NCBI GenBank assembly: GCA_038049695.1 | Contig: CP142461.1 | Coordinates: 27,411,001-27,475,000, forward strand | Origin: Cinnamomum chago | Lineage: Eukaryota; Streptophyta; Magnoliopsida; Laurales; Lauraceae | Direction: 5' to 3' | Length of the DNA: 64,000 nt | Shown: positions 1 through 11,790 of the stretch, in pieces | Numbering within the stretch: position 1 is the first letter of the stretch | Layout of the letters: each line of letters begins with the position of its first letter | Made by a program: the position numbers and the translations under genes | The notes under the pieces: generated by a model | The model's database searches: none | Told to the model about the DNA's origin: nothing | The model's input: the letters and a program-made list of their open reading frames with translations, nothing else

Positions 1-2749
1 CAGCATGGCTCCATGCTTAAGCAACTGAAGCACACGTTTATAGTGCTGGTTCCCAAAGGTGAAAATGCTTGCTCGCCTGATAAGTTCCGGCCTATTGCCT
101 TAACTAATGAGTTGTATAAAATCATCTCCCGCATTTTGCTCAATCGGTTAAAGCCTGTTGTTTCCAAGATCGTGGGACCTATGCAATCAGCATTTGTCCT
201 AGGCCGGAGTATCACAGATAACCTCCTGTTAGCCCAAGATCTACTGCATAAGTTTCATTTGAAGAGGGGTCCTCCTAGAATGTGTGTTAAGCTTGATCTT
301 GCCAAAGCTTATGACAGTGTGAGATGGGATTTCCTGGAGGCGGCTCTTCACGCTCTTCACTTCCCTTCCCATGTTATTAGATTGCTTATGGAGTGTGTAA
401 CCAAAGCCCAGTTTTCAGTACTGGTTAATGGCAGTTCTGAGGGTTTTTTCAGAAGTACTAGAGGATTACGTCAAGGGTGCCCTCTTTCTCCATTTCTGTT
501 TACTATTGTTATGGAATATTTCTCCCTCATGATGGATCAATATGCTGATTCTTATATGATTCCCTCTCCTTTTGTTAAAGGGCATGTTACGGTCTCTCAT
601 TTGATGTTTGCTGATGATCTTATGGTTTTCAGCAAAGCCTCTCCTTCTGCAGCTGCTACCCTCAAGCATTTTCTGGAGCACTTTCAATATTTCACAGGTT
701 TAGGAGTAAATTGGGCAAAGAGTGCCATTTTCTTTGCTAACTGTCGACCTGAAGATGAAATGGCTCTTTCTTCTATCTTGAGCATTCCGACTGCAACTCT
801 TCCCATCAAGTATCTTGGTCTTCCTCTATCTGCTACAAGACTGAATTTCAATGACTGCCAGCCTCTCCTGTCTAAAATCCAGCAGAGATTAGCAGGATGG
901 AAAGCTAAAACTTTGTCATATGCAGGAAGAGTAGAGTTGATCAGGTCTACTCTTACTTCATTTCATCTTTACTGGGCATCTGTTTACTTGCTTCCTCAAG
1001 CAGTTCTTCATGCTCTTGATCGCCAAGTGAGGGATTTCTTCTGGAATTGTTGGTCTTCGAAGTACATTCATCCCATTGCTTGGGGAGACATATGTCAACC
1101 AGTAGCTAAAGGGGGTCTTGGTATTCGTTCTATTCATGGAACAGCTAAAGCAGCTCTATTGAGGCAGGTGTGGCAGGTTATTCTTAACAAGAAAACTTGC
1201 TGGAATTTATGGGTGCATGAGCGATATATTCGTGGGAAATCCTTCTGGGATGTACCAATTCCATCTCATGCTTCATGGGGATGGAAAAGCTTAATGAAGC
1301 TCCGATCTATTGCATTAAACCATGTGAAATGGCTGGTAGGTAATGGCCATACTATAAAGTTTTGGACAGACCCTTGGCTGAATGGTGGTCGTCTTAAGGA
1401 TTGCTATGGTGATAGAGCAATCTATGATATGGGGCTTGGGGCTGATATATATCTCCGGCAATTCATTCATGATGGCAATTGGAGATTTCCTGCAGCAACA
1501 TCCAATTCACTCATGGAGATTTTTCAAAGTGTTCCTAATGAAGGTGCCCCATGGAGTGAATTTGAAGACGAAGTTGTATGGACTCTAGAAGCTAATGGGA
1601 GGTTTACTTTGAAGTCAGCATATACAAAGGTATGTAATCTCAATGATCAAGATCTCAGTTGGACAGCTTTGATTTGGTTTCAGGGATGTATTAAGAGACA
1701 TTATCTTTGTGCTTGGATGTTCTTGAGGAGGCGCCTTAAAACCAAAGAGTTTCTTCTCCAAAGGAATGTACAATGTGACTCTCTCTGTGTGCTTTGTTCT
1801 GACACTTGGGAGTCTGATTTACATTTGATGCTTCACTGTCCTTTTTCTAAATCAGTCTGGGCTTCGGTTCTTTCTAAGCTGAACTTGATTCCTCTTCAAT
1901 ATGAGAGGCCAATTGACCTGATGCATTCAGTCCAATCTCAATTAGAGCATGGTAGCAGGGATATTCAAACTCTGGGCAAACTTGTTGTGAATGCCTTCAT
2001 ATGGCATATATGGGCTGAAAGAAATGGCCGCATCTTCAGAATGAAGACCAGCACAACTGCAATGGTAACTTGGCAGCTGCTTCGAACAGTGTGTAGTAAG
2101 AGTCTATATCTTGGGCTTCAACTTCCAGACAATATTGCAAGTCACTGGAATATTCCAGCACAAAATCAGTTTCAACCTTCCACTTTGGTTCCTATACAGC
2201 AAAAAGGATGGAGACTCTCCCTTTCCATTATTGGTCAATCTGTGGTTGGAATTTTGTGGGAAGATATTCATAAGCCTATCTATGCACACATTGAAATCAA
2301 CCTCAATTACTTTTCCTGTGTCATTGGTATTCGGCAGCTTCTTCAAATTGAGAATCACCATCTTACTGTAGAGGCTGATCCACATTTCATTATGAGCTTG
2401 GCCGATCCAACCAATTCTGATTGGCACGTCAGATTTCAGATGAGGAAGCTAAAATTACTACTTACCAGATTTACTCATGTGTACTTCACCAAGCTACACC
2501 CTCATACTGTTCGATTCAGTAAATTCCTCAGCAGGAATGTTGGAACATCGAATACTATAAATGAGTGGGACACTCTGAGTCTATTCTATACTTTTTCCCG
2601 AGTTGGGGGAATGTCTATGAGTTAATGCCTTTGTAATATAAGGGGTATGCCCCTTTGGGAGTTGTTTGCCTAGGTGGAGGCCAATCTCCTTTTCTGTACT
2701 ATTTTGTGATTTAATGAAGAACTAACTTATTCTTCAAAAAAAAAAAAAA
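1..2749 (+). mobile_element. L1-type LINE, 3' part with poly(A) tail
   Basis: Non-LTR retrotransposon that enters from the left edge of the window. After the ORF2 stop at 2625 there is a 3' UTR of about 110 bases, then a poly(A) run at about 2736-2749. The next base onward is already satellite sequence, picked up in mid-monomer, so the LINE either inserted into the array or marks its edge. The 5' end and any target-site duplication lie outside the window. The coding frame has no stops, which suggests a fairly recent insertion. Confidence 0.9.
13..2625 (+). CDS. LINE ORF2 protein, C-terminal 870 codons (reverse transcriptase, zf-RVT, RNase H-like tail)
   Basis: This is the reverse transcriptase part of a plant L1-type ORF2; the endonuclease lies upstream of the window. 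The RT domain covers roughly residues 1-270, with the RQGCPLSPF motif near residue 152 and the catalytic FADD box near residue 199. The usual plant LINE region after RT (AGWKAKTLSYAGR, WGDICQPVAKGGLGIR) follows. A zf-RVT domain lies at about 535-625, with CVLC and HLMLHC as probable metal ligands. Residues about 740-850 (VEADPHF, then WHVRFQMRKLKLLLTRFTHV) resemble the second half of a plant RNase H domain (RVT_3 type), but the expected first catalytic aspartate is not evident. The ATG at 13 is only the first methionine in the window, not the true start. The frame is uninterrupted to TAA at 2623-2625. Confidence 0.88.
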   Translation: MLKQLKHTFIVLVPKGENACSPDKFRPIALTNELYKIISRILLNRLKPVVSKIVGPMQSAFVLGRSITDNLLLAQDLLHKFHLKRGPPRMCVKLDLAKAYDSVRWDFLEAALHALHFPSHVIRLLMECVTKAQFSVLVNGSSEGFFRSTRGLRQGCPLSPFLFTIVMEYFSLMMDQYADSYMIPSPFVKGHVTVSHLMFADDLMVFSKASPSAAATLKHFLEHFQYFTGLGVNWAKSAIFFANCRPEDEMALSSILSIPTATLPIKYLGLPLSATRLNFNDCQPLLSKIQQRLAGWKAKTLSYAGRVELIRSTLTSFHLYWASVYLLPQAVLHALDRQVRDFFWNCWSSKYIHPIAWGDICQPVAKGGLGIRSIHGTAKAALLRQVWQVILNKKTCWNLWVHERYIRGKSFWDVPIPSHASWGWKSLMKLRSIALNHVKWLVGNGHTIKFWTDPWLNGGRLKDCYGDRAIYDMGLGADIYLRQFIHDGNWRFPAATSNSLMEIFQSVPNEGAPWSEFEDEVVWTLEANGRFTLKSAYTKVCNLNDQDLSWTALIWFQGCIKRHYLCAWMFLRRRLKTKEFLLQRNVQCDSLCVLCSDTWESDLHLMLHCPFSKSVWASVLSKLNLIPLQYERPIDLMHSVQSQLEHGSRDIQTLGKLVVNAFIWHIWAERNGRIFRMKTSTTAMVTWQLLRTVCSKSLYLGLQLPDNIASHWNIPAQNQFQPSTLVPIQQKGWRLSLSIIGQSVVGILWEDIHKPIYAHIEINLNYFSCVIGIRQLLQIENHHLTVEADPHFIMSLADPTNSDWHVRFQMRKLKLLLTRFTHVYFTKLHPHTVRFSKFLSRNVGTSNTINEWDTLSLFYTFSRVGGMSMS

Positions 2750-5700
2750 TCTCAAGATTCACCCGAAACCCGTTTCAAACCGAAAATAATCTCGAAATAA
2801 CCTACATTGCGAATTCAGCCCAGAATCTCTTCACTTGGATTTCAAGGCGTAAGACTAGAGTACGACACTTCAAACCTTATTTTCTATTAAAGCTCGATCC
2901 TAGAGTTTTCTAGAAGGAGTATTTGCACCGAGGGTCGCATGAAACACATAGTATAGTCAACAATTTCGCATAGATACATTGATTGTGTTTTCGTGCAGAG
3001 GTTTCGTACAACACGCTCGAAGTATAGGTTTTAGCCGTTTCAATCGTAAAACTTCCTACAGTATTTCCCAAACCCAAGATTCACCCGAAACCCATTTCAA
3101 ACCGAAAAGAATCTCGAAATAACCTATAATGCGCAACGCAGCCCAGAATCTCTTCAATTGGATTTCGAGGCGTAAGACTAGAGTACGACACTTGAAACCC
3201 TTTTTTCTTTTAAAACTCGATCGCGGAGTTTTCTAGAAGGAGTATTTGGACTGAGGGTCGCATGAAACACATAGTAGAGTCAAAAACTTCGTAAAGCTAC
3301 ATCGATTGAGTTTTCATACATAAGTTCTGTACGATGCTTCCGAAGTTCGACTTTTAGCGTTTTCTAGAGGCAGAATTCCCTGAAGTGTTTACCAAACCCA
3401 AGATTCACCCGAAACCCGTTTCAAACCGAAATGAATCTCGAAATAACCTACAATGCGCAACTCAGACCACAATCCTTTCAATAGGATTTCGAGGCGTAAG
3501 ACTAGAGCACGGCACTTGAAACTTTATTTTCTATTAAAGCTCGATCCTTGAGTTTTCTAGAAGGAGTATTTGCACCGAGGGTCGTATGAAACATATAGTA
3601 TAGTGAACAATTTCGCATAGATACATTGATTGTGTTTTCGTGCAGAGGTTTCGTACAACGCGCCCGAAGTTCGGGTTTTAGCCTTTTCAAACGTAAAACA
3701 TCCAGAAGTGTTTACCAAACCCAAGATTCACATGAAACCCGTTTCAAACCGAAAAGAATCTCGAAATAACCTACAATGCGCATCTCAGCCAGAATCTCTT
3801 CAATTGGATTTCGACGCGTAAGACTAGAGTACGACACTTGAAACCCTATTTCCTATTAAAGCCTGATCCTAGAGTTTTCTAGAAGGAGTATTTCCACCGA
3901 GGGTCGCATGAAACACATAGTAGAGTCAACAAATTCGCATAGATACATTGATTGTGTTTTCGTGCAGAGGTTTCGTACAATGCGCTCGAAGTTCTAGTTT
4001 TAGCCGTTTCAATCGTAAAACTTCCTACAGTATTTCCCAAACCCAAGATTCACCCGAAACCCATTTCAAACCGAAAAGAATCTCGAAATAACCTATAATG
4101 CGCAACGCAGCCTAGAATCTCTTCAATTGGATTTCGAGGCGTAAGACTAGAGTACGACACTTGAAACCCTTTTTTCTTTTAAAACTCGATCGCGGAGTTT
4201 TCTAGAATGAGTATTTGGACTGAGGGTCGCATGAAACACATAGTAGAGTCAAAAACTTCGTAAAGCTACATTGATTGAGTTTTCATACAGAAGTTCTGTA
4301 CGATGCTTCCGAAGTTCGACTTTTAGCGTTTTCTAGAGGCAGAACTCCCTGAAGTGTTTACCAAATCCAAGATTAACCCAAAACTCGTTTCAAACCGAAA
4401 AGAATCACGAAATAACATACAATGCGAAACTCAGCCCAGAATCCTTTCAATTGGATTTCGAGGCGTAAGACTAGAGTACGACACTCGAAACCTCACTTTC
4501 TACTAAAGCTCGATCCTGGAGTTTTCTAGAAGGAGTATTTGCACCGAGGGTCGCATGAAACACATAGTATAGTCAACAATTTCGCATAGATACATTGATT
4601 GTGTTTTCTTGCAGAGGTTTCGTACAACACGCCCGAAGTTCGGGTTTTAGCCTTTTGAGACGTAAAACTTCATGAAGTGTTTACCAAACCCAAGATTCAC
4701 CCGAAACCCGTTTCAAACCGAAAAGAATCTCGAAATAACCTACAATGCGCATCCCAGACAAGAATCTCTTCAATTGGATTTCGAGGCGTAAGAGTAAATT
4801 ACGACACTTGAAACCCTTTTTTCTTTTAAAACTCGATCGCGGAGTTTTCTAAAAGGAGTATTTGGACCGAGAGTCGCATGAAACACATTGTAGAGTCAAC
4901 AACTTCGTAAAGCTACATTAATTGAGTTTTCATACAGAAGTTCCGTAGGACGCTTCCGAAGTTCGACTTTTAGCCTTTTCAGTCGCAGAGCTCCCTAAAG
5001 TGTTTACAAAACCCAAGATTCACCCGAAACCCGTTTCAAATCGAAAAGAATCTCGAAATAACCTACAATGCGCATCTCAGCCCAGAATCTCTTCAATTGG
5101 ATTTCGAGGCGTAAGACTAGAGTACGACACATGAAACCCTTTTTTCTTTTAAAACTCGATCCCGGAGTTTTCTAGAAGGAGCAATTGTACCGAGGGTCGC
5201 TTCAAACACATAGTAGAGTCAACAACTTCATAAAGCTACATTGCTTGAGTTTTCATACCGAAGTTCCGTACGACGCTTCCGAAGTTCGACTTTTAGCCTT
5301 TTCAGTCGCAGAACTCCCTGAAGTGTTTACCAAATTCAAGATTCACCCGAAACTCGTTTCAAACCGAAAAGAATCTCGAAATAACCTACAATGCGCAACT
5401 CAGCCCAGAATCCTTTCAATTGGATTTCGATGCGTAAGACTAGAGTACGACACTTGAAACCTTATTTCCTATTAAAGCTTGATCCTAGAGTTTTCTAGAA
5501 GGAGTATTTGCACAGAGGGTCGCATGAAACACATAGTAGAGTCAACAATTTCGCATAGATACATTGATTGTGTTTTCGTGCAAAGGTTTCGTACAACGCG
5601 CCTGAAGTTCGGGTTTTAGCGTTTTCAGACGTAAACCTTCATGAAGTGTTTACCAAACCCAAGATTCACCCGAAACCCGTTTCAAACCGAAAATAATCTC

Positions 5701-8449
5701 GAAATAACCTACAATGCGAATTCAGCCCAGAATCTCTTCACTTGGATTTCAAGGCGTAAGACTAGAGTACGACACTTCAAACCTTATTTTCTATTAAAGC
5801 TCGATCCTTGAGTTTTCTAGATGGAGTATTTGCATCGAGGGTCGCATGGAACACATAGTATAGTCAACAATTTCACATAAATACATTGATTGTGTTTTCG
5901 TACAGTGGTTTCGTACAACTCGCCCGAAGTTCGGGTTTTAGCCATTTCAGACGTAAAACTTCCTGAAGTGTCTACCAAACCCAAGGTTCACCCGAAACCC
6001 GTTTCAAACCGAAAAGAATCTCGAAATAGCCTACAATGCGCATCTCAGCCCAGAATCTCTTCAATTGGATTTCGAGGCGTAAGACTAGAGTACGACACTT
6101 GAAACCCTTTTTTCTTTTAAAACTCGATCCCGGAGTTTTCTAGGAGTATTAGGACCGAGAGTCGCATGAAACACATAGTAGAGTCAACAACTTCGTAAAG
6201 CTACATTGATTGTGTTTTCAGACAGAAGTTCTGTACGACGCTTCCGAAGTTCGACTTTTAGGTTTTCTAGAGGCAGAACTCCCAGAAGTATTTACCAAAT
6301 CCAAGATTCTCCCGAAACACATTTCAAACCGAAAAGAATCTCGAAATAACCTACAATGCGCAACTCAGCCCAGAATCCTTTCAATTGGATTTCGAGGCGT
6401 AAGACTAGAGTACGACACTTGAAACGTTATTTTCTATTAAAGCTCGATCCTGGAGTTTTCTTGAAGGAGTATTTGGACCGAGGGTCGCATGAAACACATA
6501 GTAGAGTCAACAACTTCGTAATGCTACATTGATTGAGTTTTCATACAGAAGTTCCGTACGACGCTTCCGAAGTTCGACTTTTAGCCTTTTCAGTCGCAGA
6601 ACTCCCTGAAGTGTTTACCAAATCCAAGATTCACCCGAAACTCGTTTCAAACCGAAAAGAATCTCGAAATAACCTACAATCCGCAACTCAACCCAGAATC
6701 CTTTCAATTCGATTTCGAGGTATAAGACTAGAGTACGACACTTAAAACCTTATTTTCTATTAAAGCTCGACCCTAGAGTTTTCTAGAAGGAGTATTCGGA
6801 CCGAGGGTCGCATGAAACACATAGTATAGTCAACAATTTTGCATAGATACATTGATTTCGTTTTCGTGCAGAGGTTTCTTACAACGCGCTCGAAGTTCGG
6901 GTTTTATGCTTTTAAGACGTAAAACTCCCTAAAGTGTTTACCGAACCCAAGATTCACGCGAAATCCGTTTCAAACCGAAAAGAACCTCGAAATAACCTAC
7001 AATGCGCATCTCAGCCCAGAATCTCTTCAATTAGACTTCGAGGCGTAAGACTTGAGTACGACACTTGAAACCCGTTTTTCTTTTAAAACTCAATCCCGGA
7101 GTTTTCTAGAAAGAGAATTTGGACCGAGAGTCGCATGAAACACATAGTAGAGTCAACAAGTTCGTAAAGCTACATTGATTGAGTTTTCATTCAGAAGTTC
7201 CGTACGACGCTTCCGAAGTTCGACTTTTAGCCTTTTCAATCGCAGAACTCCCTGAAGTGTTTACCAAACCCAAGATTCACCCGAAACCCGTTTCAAACCG
7301 AAAAGAATCTTGAAATAACCTACAATGCGCAACTCAACCCAGAATCCTTTCAATTAGATTTCGAGGCGTAAGACTAGAGTACGACACTTGAAACCTTATT
7401 TTCTATTAAAGCCTGATCCTAGAGTTTTCTAGAAGGAGTATTTGCACCGAGGGTCGCATGAAACACATAGTATAGTCAAGAATTTCGCATAGATACATTG
7501 ATGGTGTTTTCGTGCAAAGGTTTCGTACAACGCGCCTGAAGTTCGGGTTTTAGCGTTTTCAGACGTAAAACTTCATGAAGTGTTTTTACCAAACCCAAGA
7601 TTCCCCCGAAACCCGTTTCAAACCGAAAAGAATCTCGAAATAACCTACAATGCGCATTCAGCCCAGAATCTCTTCAATTGGATTTCGAGACGTAAGACTA
7701 GAATACGACACTTGAAACCCTTTTTTCATTTAAAAATCGATCCCGGAGTTTCCTAGAAGGAGTATTTGGACCGAGGGTCGCATGAAACACATAGTAGAGT
7801 CAACCACTTCGTAAAGCTACATTGATTGAGTTTTCATACAGAAGTTCCGTACGACGCTTCCGAAGTTCGACTTTTAGCCTTTTCAATCGCAGAACTCCCT
7901 GAAGTGTTTGCCAAACCCAAGATTCACCCGAAACCCGTTTCAAACCAAAAAGAATCTCGAAATAAACTAAAATGCGCAACTCAACCCAGAATCCTTTCAA
8001 TTGGATTTCGAGGCGTAAGACTAGAGTACGACACTCGAAACCTCACTTTCTACTAAAGCTCGATCCTGGAGTTTTCTAGAAGGAGTATTTGCACCGAGGG
8101 TCGCATGAAACACATAGTATAGTCAACAATTTCGCATAGATACATTGATTGTGTTTTCTTGCAGAGGTTTCGTACAACACGCCCGAAGTTCGGGTTTTAG
8201 CCTTTTCAAACGTAAAACTTCCTAAAGTGTTTACCAAACCCAAGATTCACCTGAAACCCGTTTCAAACCGAAAAGAATCTCGAAATAACCTACAATGCGC
8301 ATCTGAGACAAGAATCTCTTCAATTGGATTTCGAGGCGTAAGACTAGAGTACGACACTTGAAACCCTTTTTTCCTTTAAAACCCGATCCCGGAGTTTTCT
8401 AGAAGTAATATTTAGATCGAGAGTCGCATGAAACTCATAGTAGAGTCAA

Positions 8450-11125
8450 CAACTTCGTAAAGCTACATTGAATGAGTTTTCATATAGAAGTTCTGTACGA
8501 CGCTTCCGAAGTTCGACTTTTAGCCTTTTCGGTCGCAGAACTCCCTGAAGTGTTTACCAAATTCAAGATTCACCCGAAACTCATTTCAAACCGAAAAGAA
8601 TCTCGAAATAACCTAAAATGCGCAACTCAGCCCAGAATCCTTTCAATTGGATTTCGAGGCGTAAGACTAGAGTACGAAACTTGAAACCTTATTTTCTATT
8701 AAAGCTCGATCCTGGAGTTTTCTAGAAGGAGTACTTGCACCGTGGGTCGCATGAGACACATAGTATAGTCAACAATTTCGCATACATACATTGATTGTGT
8801 TTTCGTGCAGAGGTTTCGTACAACGCGCCCGAAGTTCGGGTTTTAGCCTTTTGAGACGTAAAACTTCATGAAGTGTTTACCAAACCCAAGATTCACCCGA
8901 AACCCCTTTCAAACCGAAAAGAATCTCGAAATAACCTACAATACGCATTCAGCCCAGAATCTCTTCACTTGGATTTCAAGGCGTAAGACTAGAGTACGAC
9001 ACTTGAAACCCTTTTTTCTTTTAAAACTCGATCCCGGAGCTTTCTAGAAGGAGCATTTGGACCGAGAGTCGAATGAAACACATAGTATAGTCAACAATTT
9101 CGCATAGATACATTGATTGTGTTTTCGTGTAGAGGTTTCGTACAACCCGCGCGAAGTTCTGGTTTTTGCCCTTTTAGACGTAAAACATTCTACAGTGTTT
9201 GCCAAACCCAAGATTCACCCGAAACCCGTTTCAAACCGAAAAGAATCTCGAAAAAACCTACAATGCGCATCTCAGCCCAGAATCTCTTCAATTGGATTTC
9301 GAGGCGTAAGACTAGAGTACGACACTTGAAACCCTTTTTTCTTTTAAAACTCGATCCCGGAGTTTTCTAGAAGGAGTATTTGGAACGAGGGTCGTATGAA
9401 ACACATAGTAGAGTCAACAACTTCGTAAAGCTATATTGATTGAGTTTTCATACAGAAGTTTCGTACGACGCTTCCGAAGTTCGACTTTTAGCCTTTTTAG
9501 TCGCAGAACTCCCTAAAGTGTTTACCAAACCCAAGATTCACCCGAAACCCGTTTCAAACTGAAAAAAATCTCGAAATAACCAACAATACGCATCTCAGCC
9601 CAGAATCTCTTCAATTGGATTTCGAGGTGTAAGACTAGAGTACGACACTTGAAACCCTTTTTTCTTTTAAAACTCGATCTCGGAGTTTTCTAGAAGGAGT
9701 ATTTAGACCGAGGGTCGCTTGAAACACATAGTAGAGTCAACAACTTCGTAAAGTTACATTGCTTGAGTTTTCATACAGAAGTTCCGTACGACGCTTCCGA
9801 AGTTCGACTTTTAGCCTTTTCAGTCGCAGAACTCCCTGAAGTGTTTACCAAACCCAAGATTCACTCGAAACCTATTTCAAACCGAAAAGAATCTCGAAAT
9901 AATCTACAATGCACAACTCAGCCCAGAATCCTTTCAATTCGATTTCGAGGCGTAAGACTAGAGTACGACACTTAAAACCTTATTTTCTATTAAAGCTCGA
10001 TCCTAGAGTTTTCTAGAAGGAGTATTTGCACCGTGGGTCGCATGAAACACATAGTATAGTCAACAATTTCGCATAGATACATTGATTGTGTTTTCGTGCA
10101 GAGGTTTCGTACAACGCGCCCGAAGTTCGGGTTTTAGCATTTTCAGACGTATAACTTCCTAAAGTGTTTACCAAACCCAAGATTCACCCGAAACCCATTT
10201 CAAACCAAAAAGAATCTCGAAATAACCTACAATGCGCATCTCAGCCAAGAATCTCTTCAATTGGATTTCGATTCGTAAGACTAGAGTACGACACTTGAAA
10301 TCCTTTTTTCTTTTAAAACTCGATCCCGGAGTTTTCTAAAAGGAGTATTTGGACCGAGAGTCGCATGAAACACATAGTAGAGTCAACAACTTTGTAAAGC
10401 TACATTGATTGAGTTTTCATATAGAAGTTTTGTACGACGCTTCCGAAGTTCGACTTTTAGCCTTTTCAGTCGCAGAACTCCCTGAAGTGTTTACCAAATT
10501 CAAGATTCACCCGAAACTCGTTTCAAACCGAAAAGAATCTCGAAATAACCTACAATGCGCAACTCAGCCCAGAATCCTTTCAATTGGATTTCGATGCGTA
10601 AGACTAGAGTACGAAACTTGAAACCTTATTTTCTATTAAAGCTCGATCCTGGAGTTTTCTAGAAGGAGTATTTGCACCGAGGGTTGCATGAAACACATAG
10701 TATAGTCAACAATTTCGCATACATACATTGATTGTGTTTTCGTGCAGAGGTTTCGTACAACGCGCCCGAAGTTTGGGTTTTAGCCTTTTGAGACGTAAAA
10801 CTTCCTAAAGTGTTTACCAAACCCAAGATTCACCCGAAACCCGTTTCAAACCGAAAAGAATCTCGAAATAACCTACAATGCGCATTTAGCCCAGAATCTC
10901 TTCACTTGGATTTCAAGGCGTAAGACTAGAGTACGACACTTGAAACCCTTTTTTCTTTTAAAACTCGATCCCTGAGTTTTCTAGAAGGAGCATTTGGACC
11001 GAGAGTCGCATGAAACACAGTATAGTCAACAATTTCTCATAGATACATTGATTGTGTTTTCGTGCAGAGGTTTCGTACAACGCGCATGAAGTTCTGGTTT
11101 TTGCCTTTTTAGACGTAAAACTTTC
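8450..11125. repeat. Six-monomer (about 1.94 kb) higher-order duplication inside the satellite
   Basis: Private variants at 8450-9190 recur in the same order about 1938 bases later, at 10388-11125. Examples are catatagaagtt (8480, 10418), attcaagattcac (about 8562, 10499), gagtacgaaactt (8672, 10610), the cgcatacatac variant (8779, 10717), cttcacttggatttcaagg (about 8963, 10901) and gttctggtttttgcc (about 9155, 11091). This indicates one unequal-exchange event of six monomers close to the right end of the array. The second copy runs into the truncated array border. Confidence 0.8.
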
Positions 11126-11126
11126 T

Positions 11127-11209
11127 ACATGACGCTTCTGAAGTTGATTCAACCAAGAGTCGCATGAAACACTTAATAGAGTCAACAACTTCGTAAAGCT
11201 ACATTGATT
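11127..11209. repeat. Truncated terminal satellite monomer (array border)
   Basis: After a type A monomer that ends near 11127, an internally deleted type B fragment follows. It has the gacgcttctgaagtt, gagtcgcatgaaac and cgtaaagctacattgattg landmarks in shortened spacing. Satellite similarity ends near 11209, where the duplicated 311-bp segment starts. Confidence 0.75.
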
Positions 11210-11214
11210 GTGTT

Positions 11215-11525
11215 GTCCATTTTTTATGCCATCTTTTATTAGGATACCTGTACATAAGATGTTTGGCAAAGGAAATGCACCGCCTCGAGTTAAAAGGGAA
11301 CCTTCCTTTGTCTCTCTACGTAGAAGCTTTGTAGAAATGGAAACCCTAAGTTCAAAAGAGATTGTTGTATCTTCCTTCATGTTATGTAACACCCAAAATA
11401 TAATCCAATTCATTGTTCTGACTCATTGGCAAAAAGCACTTCTCACCTATCCAGTGACCCGCAGCCAATATCCTTCTCATTGCAAACAATGGGAGAATCA
11501 AGGACGATGCAAAAAAAGAAGATGG
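11215..11525. repeat. Duplicated 311-bp segment, copy 1
   Basis: This stretch is almost identical to 26310-26621, with about five substitutions noticed and one base difference in an A-run. It abuts the satellite on the left and a CACTA terminus on the right. Both strands have an open frame through it, but neither translation resembles a family I know, so no function is assigned. It may be a captured gene or transposon piece. Confidence 0.85.
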
Positions 11526-11790
11526 CACTACAAGAAAAATCACATTTAGCGACGGATAAAAACCGCCGCTATATGTATAATGACCACCACTAATACATTT
11601 TACGGCGGAAAAATGTCTGCCGCCACTTTTATCGTAGAAAATCCCTTCACTGATTGTATTTGCAGCAGAATTAGAGCTGCTACAAAAAAGACTATCAATA
11701 GCGGCGCTTGTAAACCGCCACTAATTAGCTTGCTTTATAGCAGCAAACTTCACAAACTGCTGCTGAAAACATCACGCATTTATCTCCTAT
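11526..11790 (+). mobile_element. CACTA (En/Spm) left terminus, subterminal family 1
   Basis: The segment begins CACTACAAGAAAAATC, a classic plant CACTA terminal inverted repeat. Subterminal GC-rich motifs follow (gcgacgg, ccgccgct, ttacggcgg, ctgccgcc, tagcggcgc, aaccgccac). In the second copy of the flanking duplication the sequence continues past the gatgg that precedes this CACTA into other DNA, which marks this as the insertion point. The expected partner end, flanked by a tgg target duplication, was not found. The right limit given is where the subterminal motifs fade. Confidence 0.75.

Larger units (their letters stand above)
2750..11209. repeat. Satellite array, about 26 monomers of about 323 bp, two monomer types
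   Basis: The landmark ctcgaaat recurs at 2791, 3113, 3437, 3760, 4082 and so on to 10862, giving a period of 322-324 bp and about 26 units. Two monomer types alternate irregularly. Type A reads cgcatagatacattgattgtg-like followed by gtgcagaggtttcg. Type B reads cgtaaagctacattgattgag-like followed by atacagaagttccg and a cgcagaactccctgaag block. Reading the diagnostic site from 2968 onward gives A B A A B A B B A A B B A B A B A B A A B B A B A A, then a truncated B. Monomers are fairly homogeneous but carry many private changes. I do not recognise the satellite family; a centromeric, pericentromeric or subtelomeric location is possible but unproven. Confidence 0.95.

Noticed and set aside
2750-11000. 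Recurrent frames of about 70 codons in each satellite monomer (MSFHTEVPYDASEVR-type)
   Set aside because: They recur because the monomer recurs. The 323-bp period is not a multiple of three, there is no promoter or protein similarity, and both strands give comparable frames.
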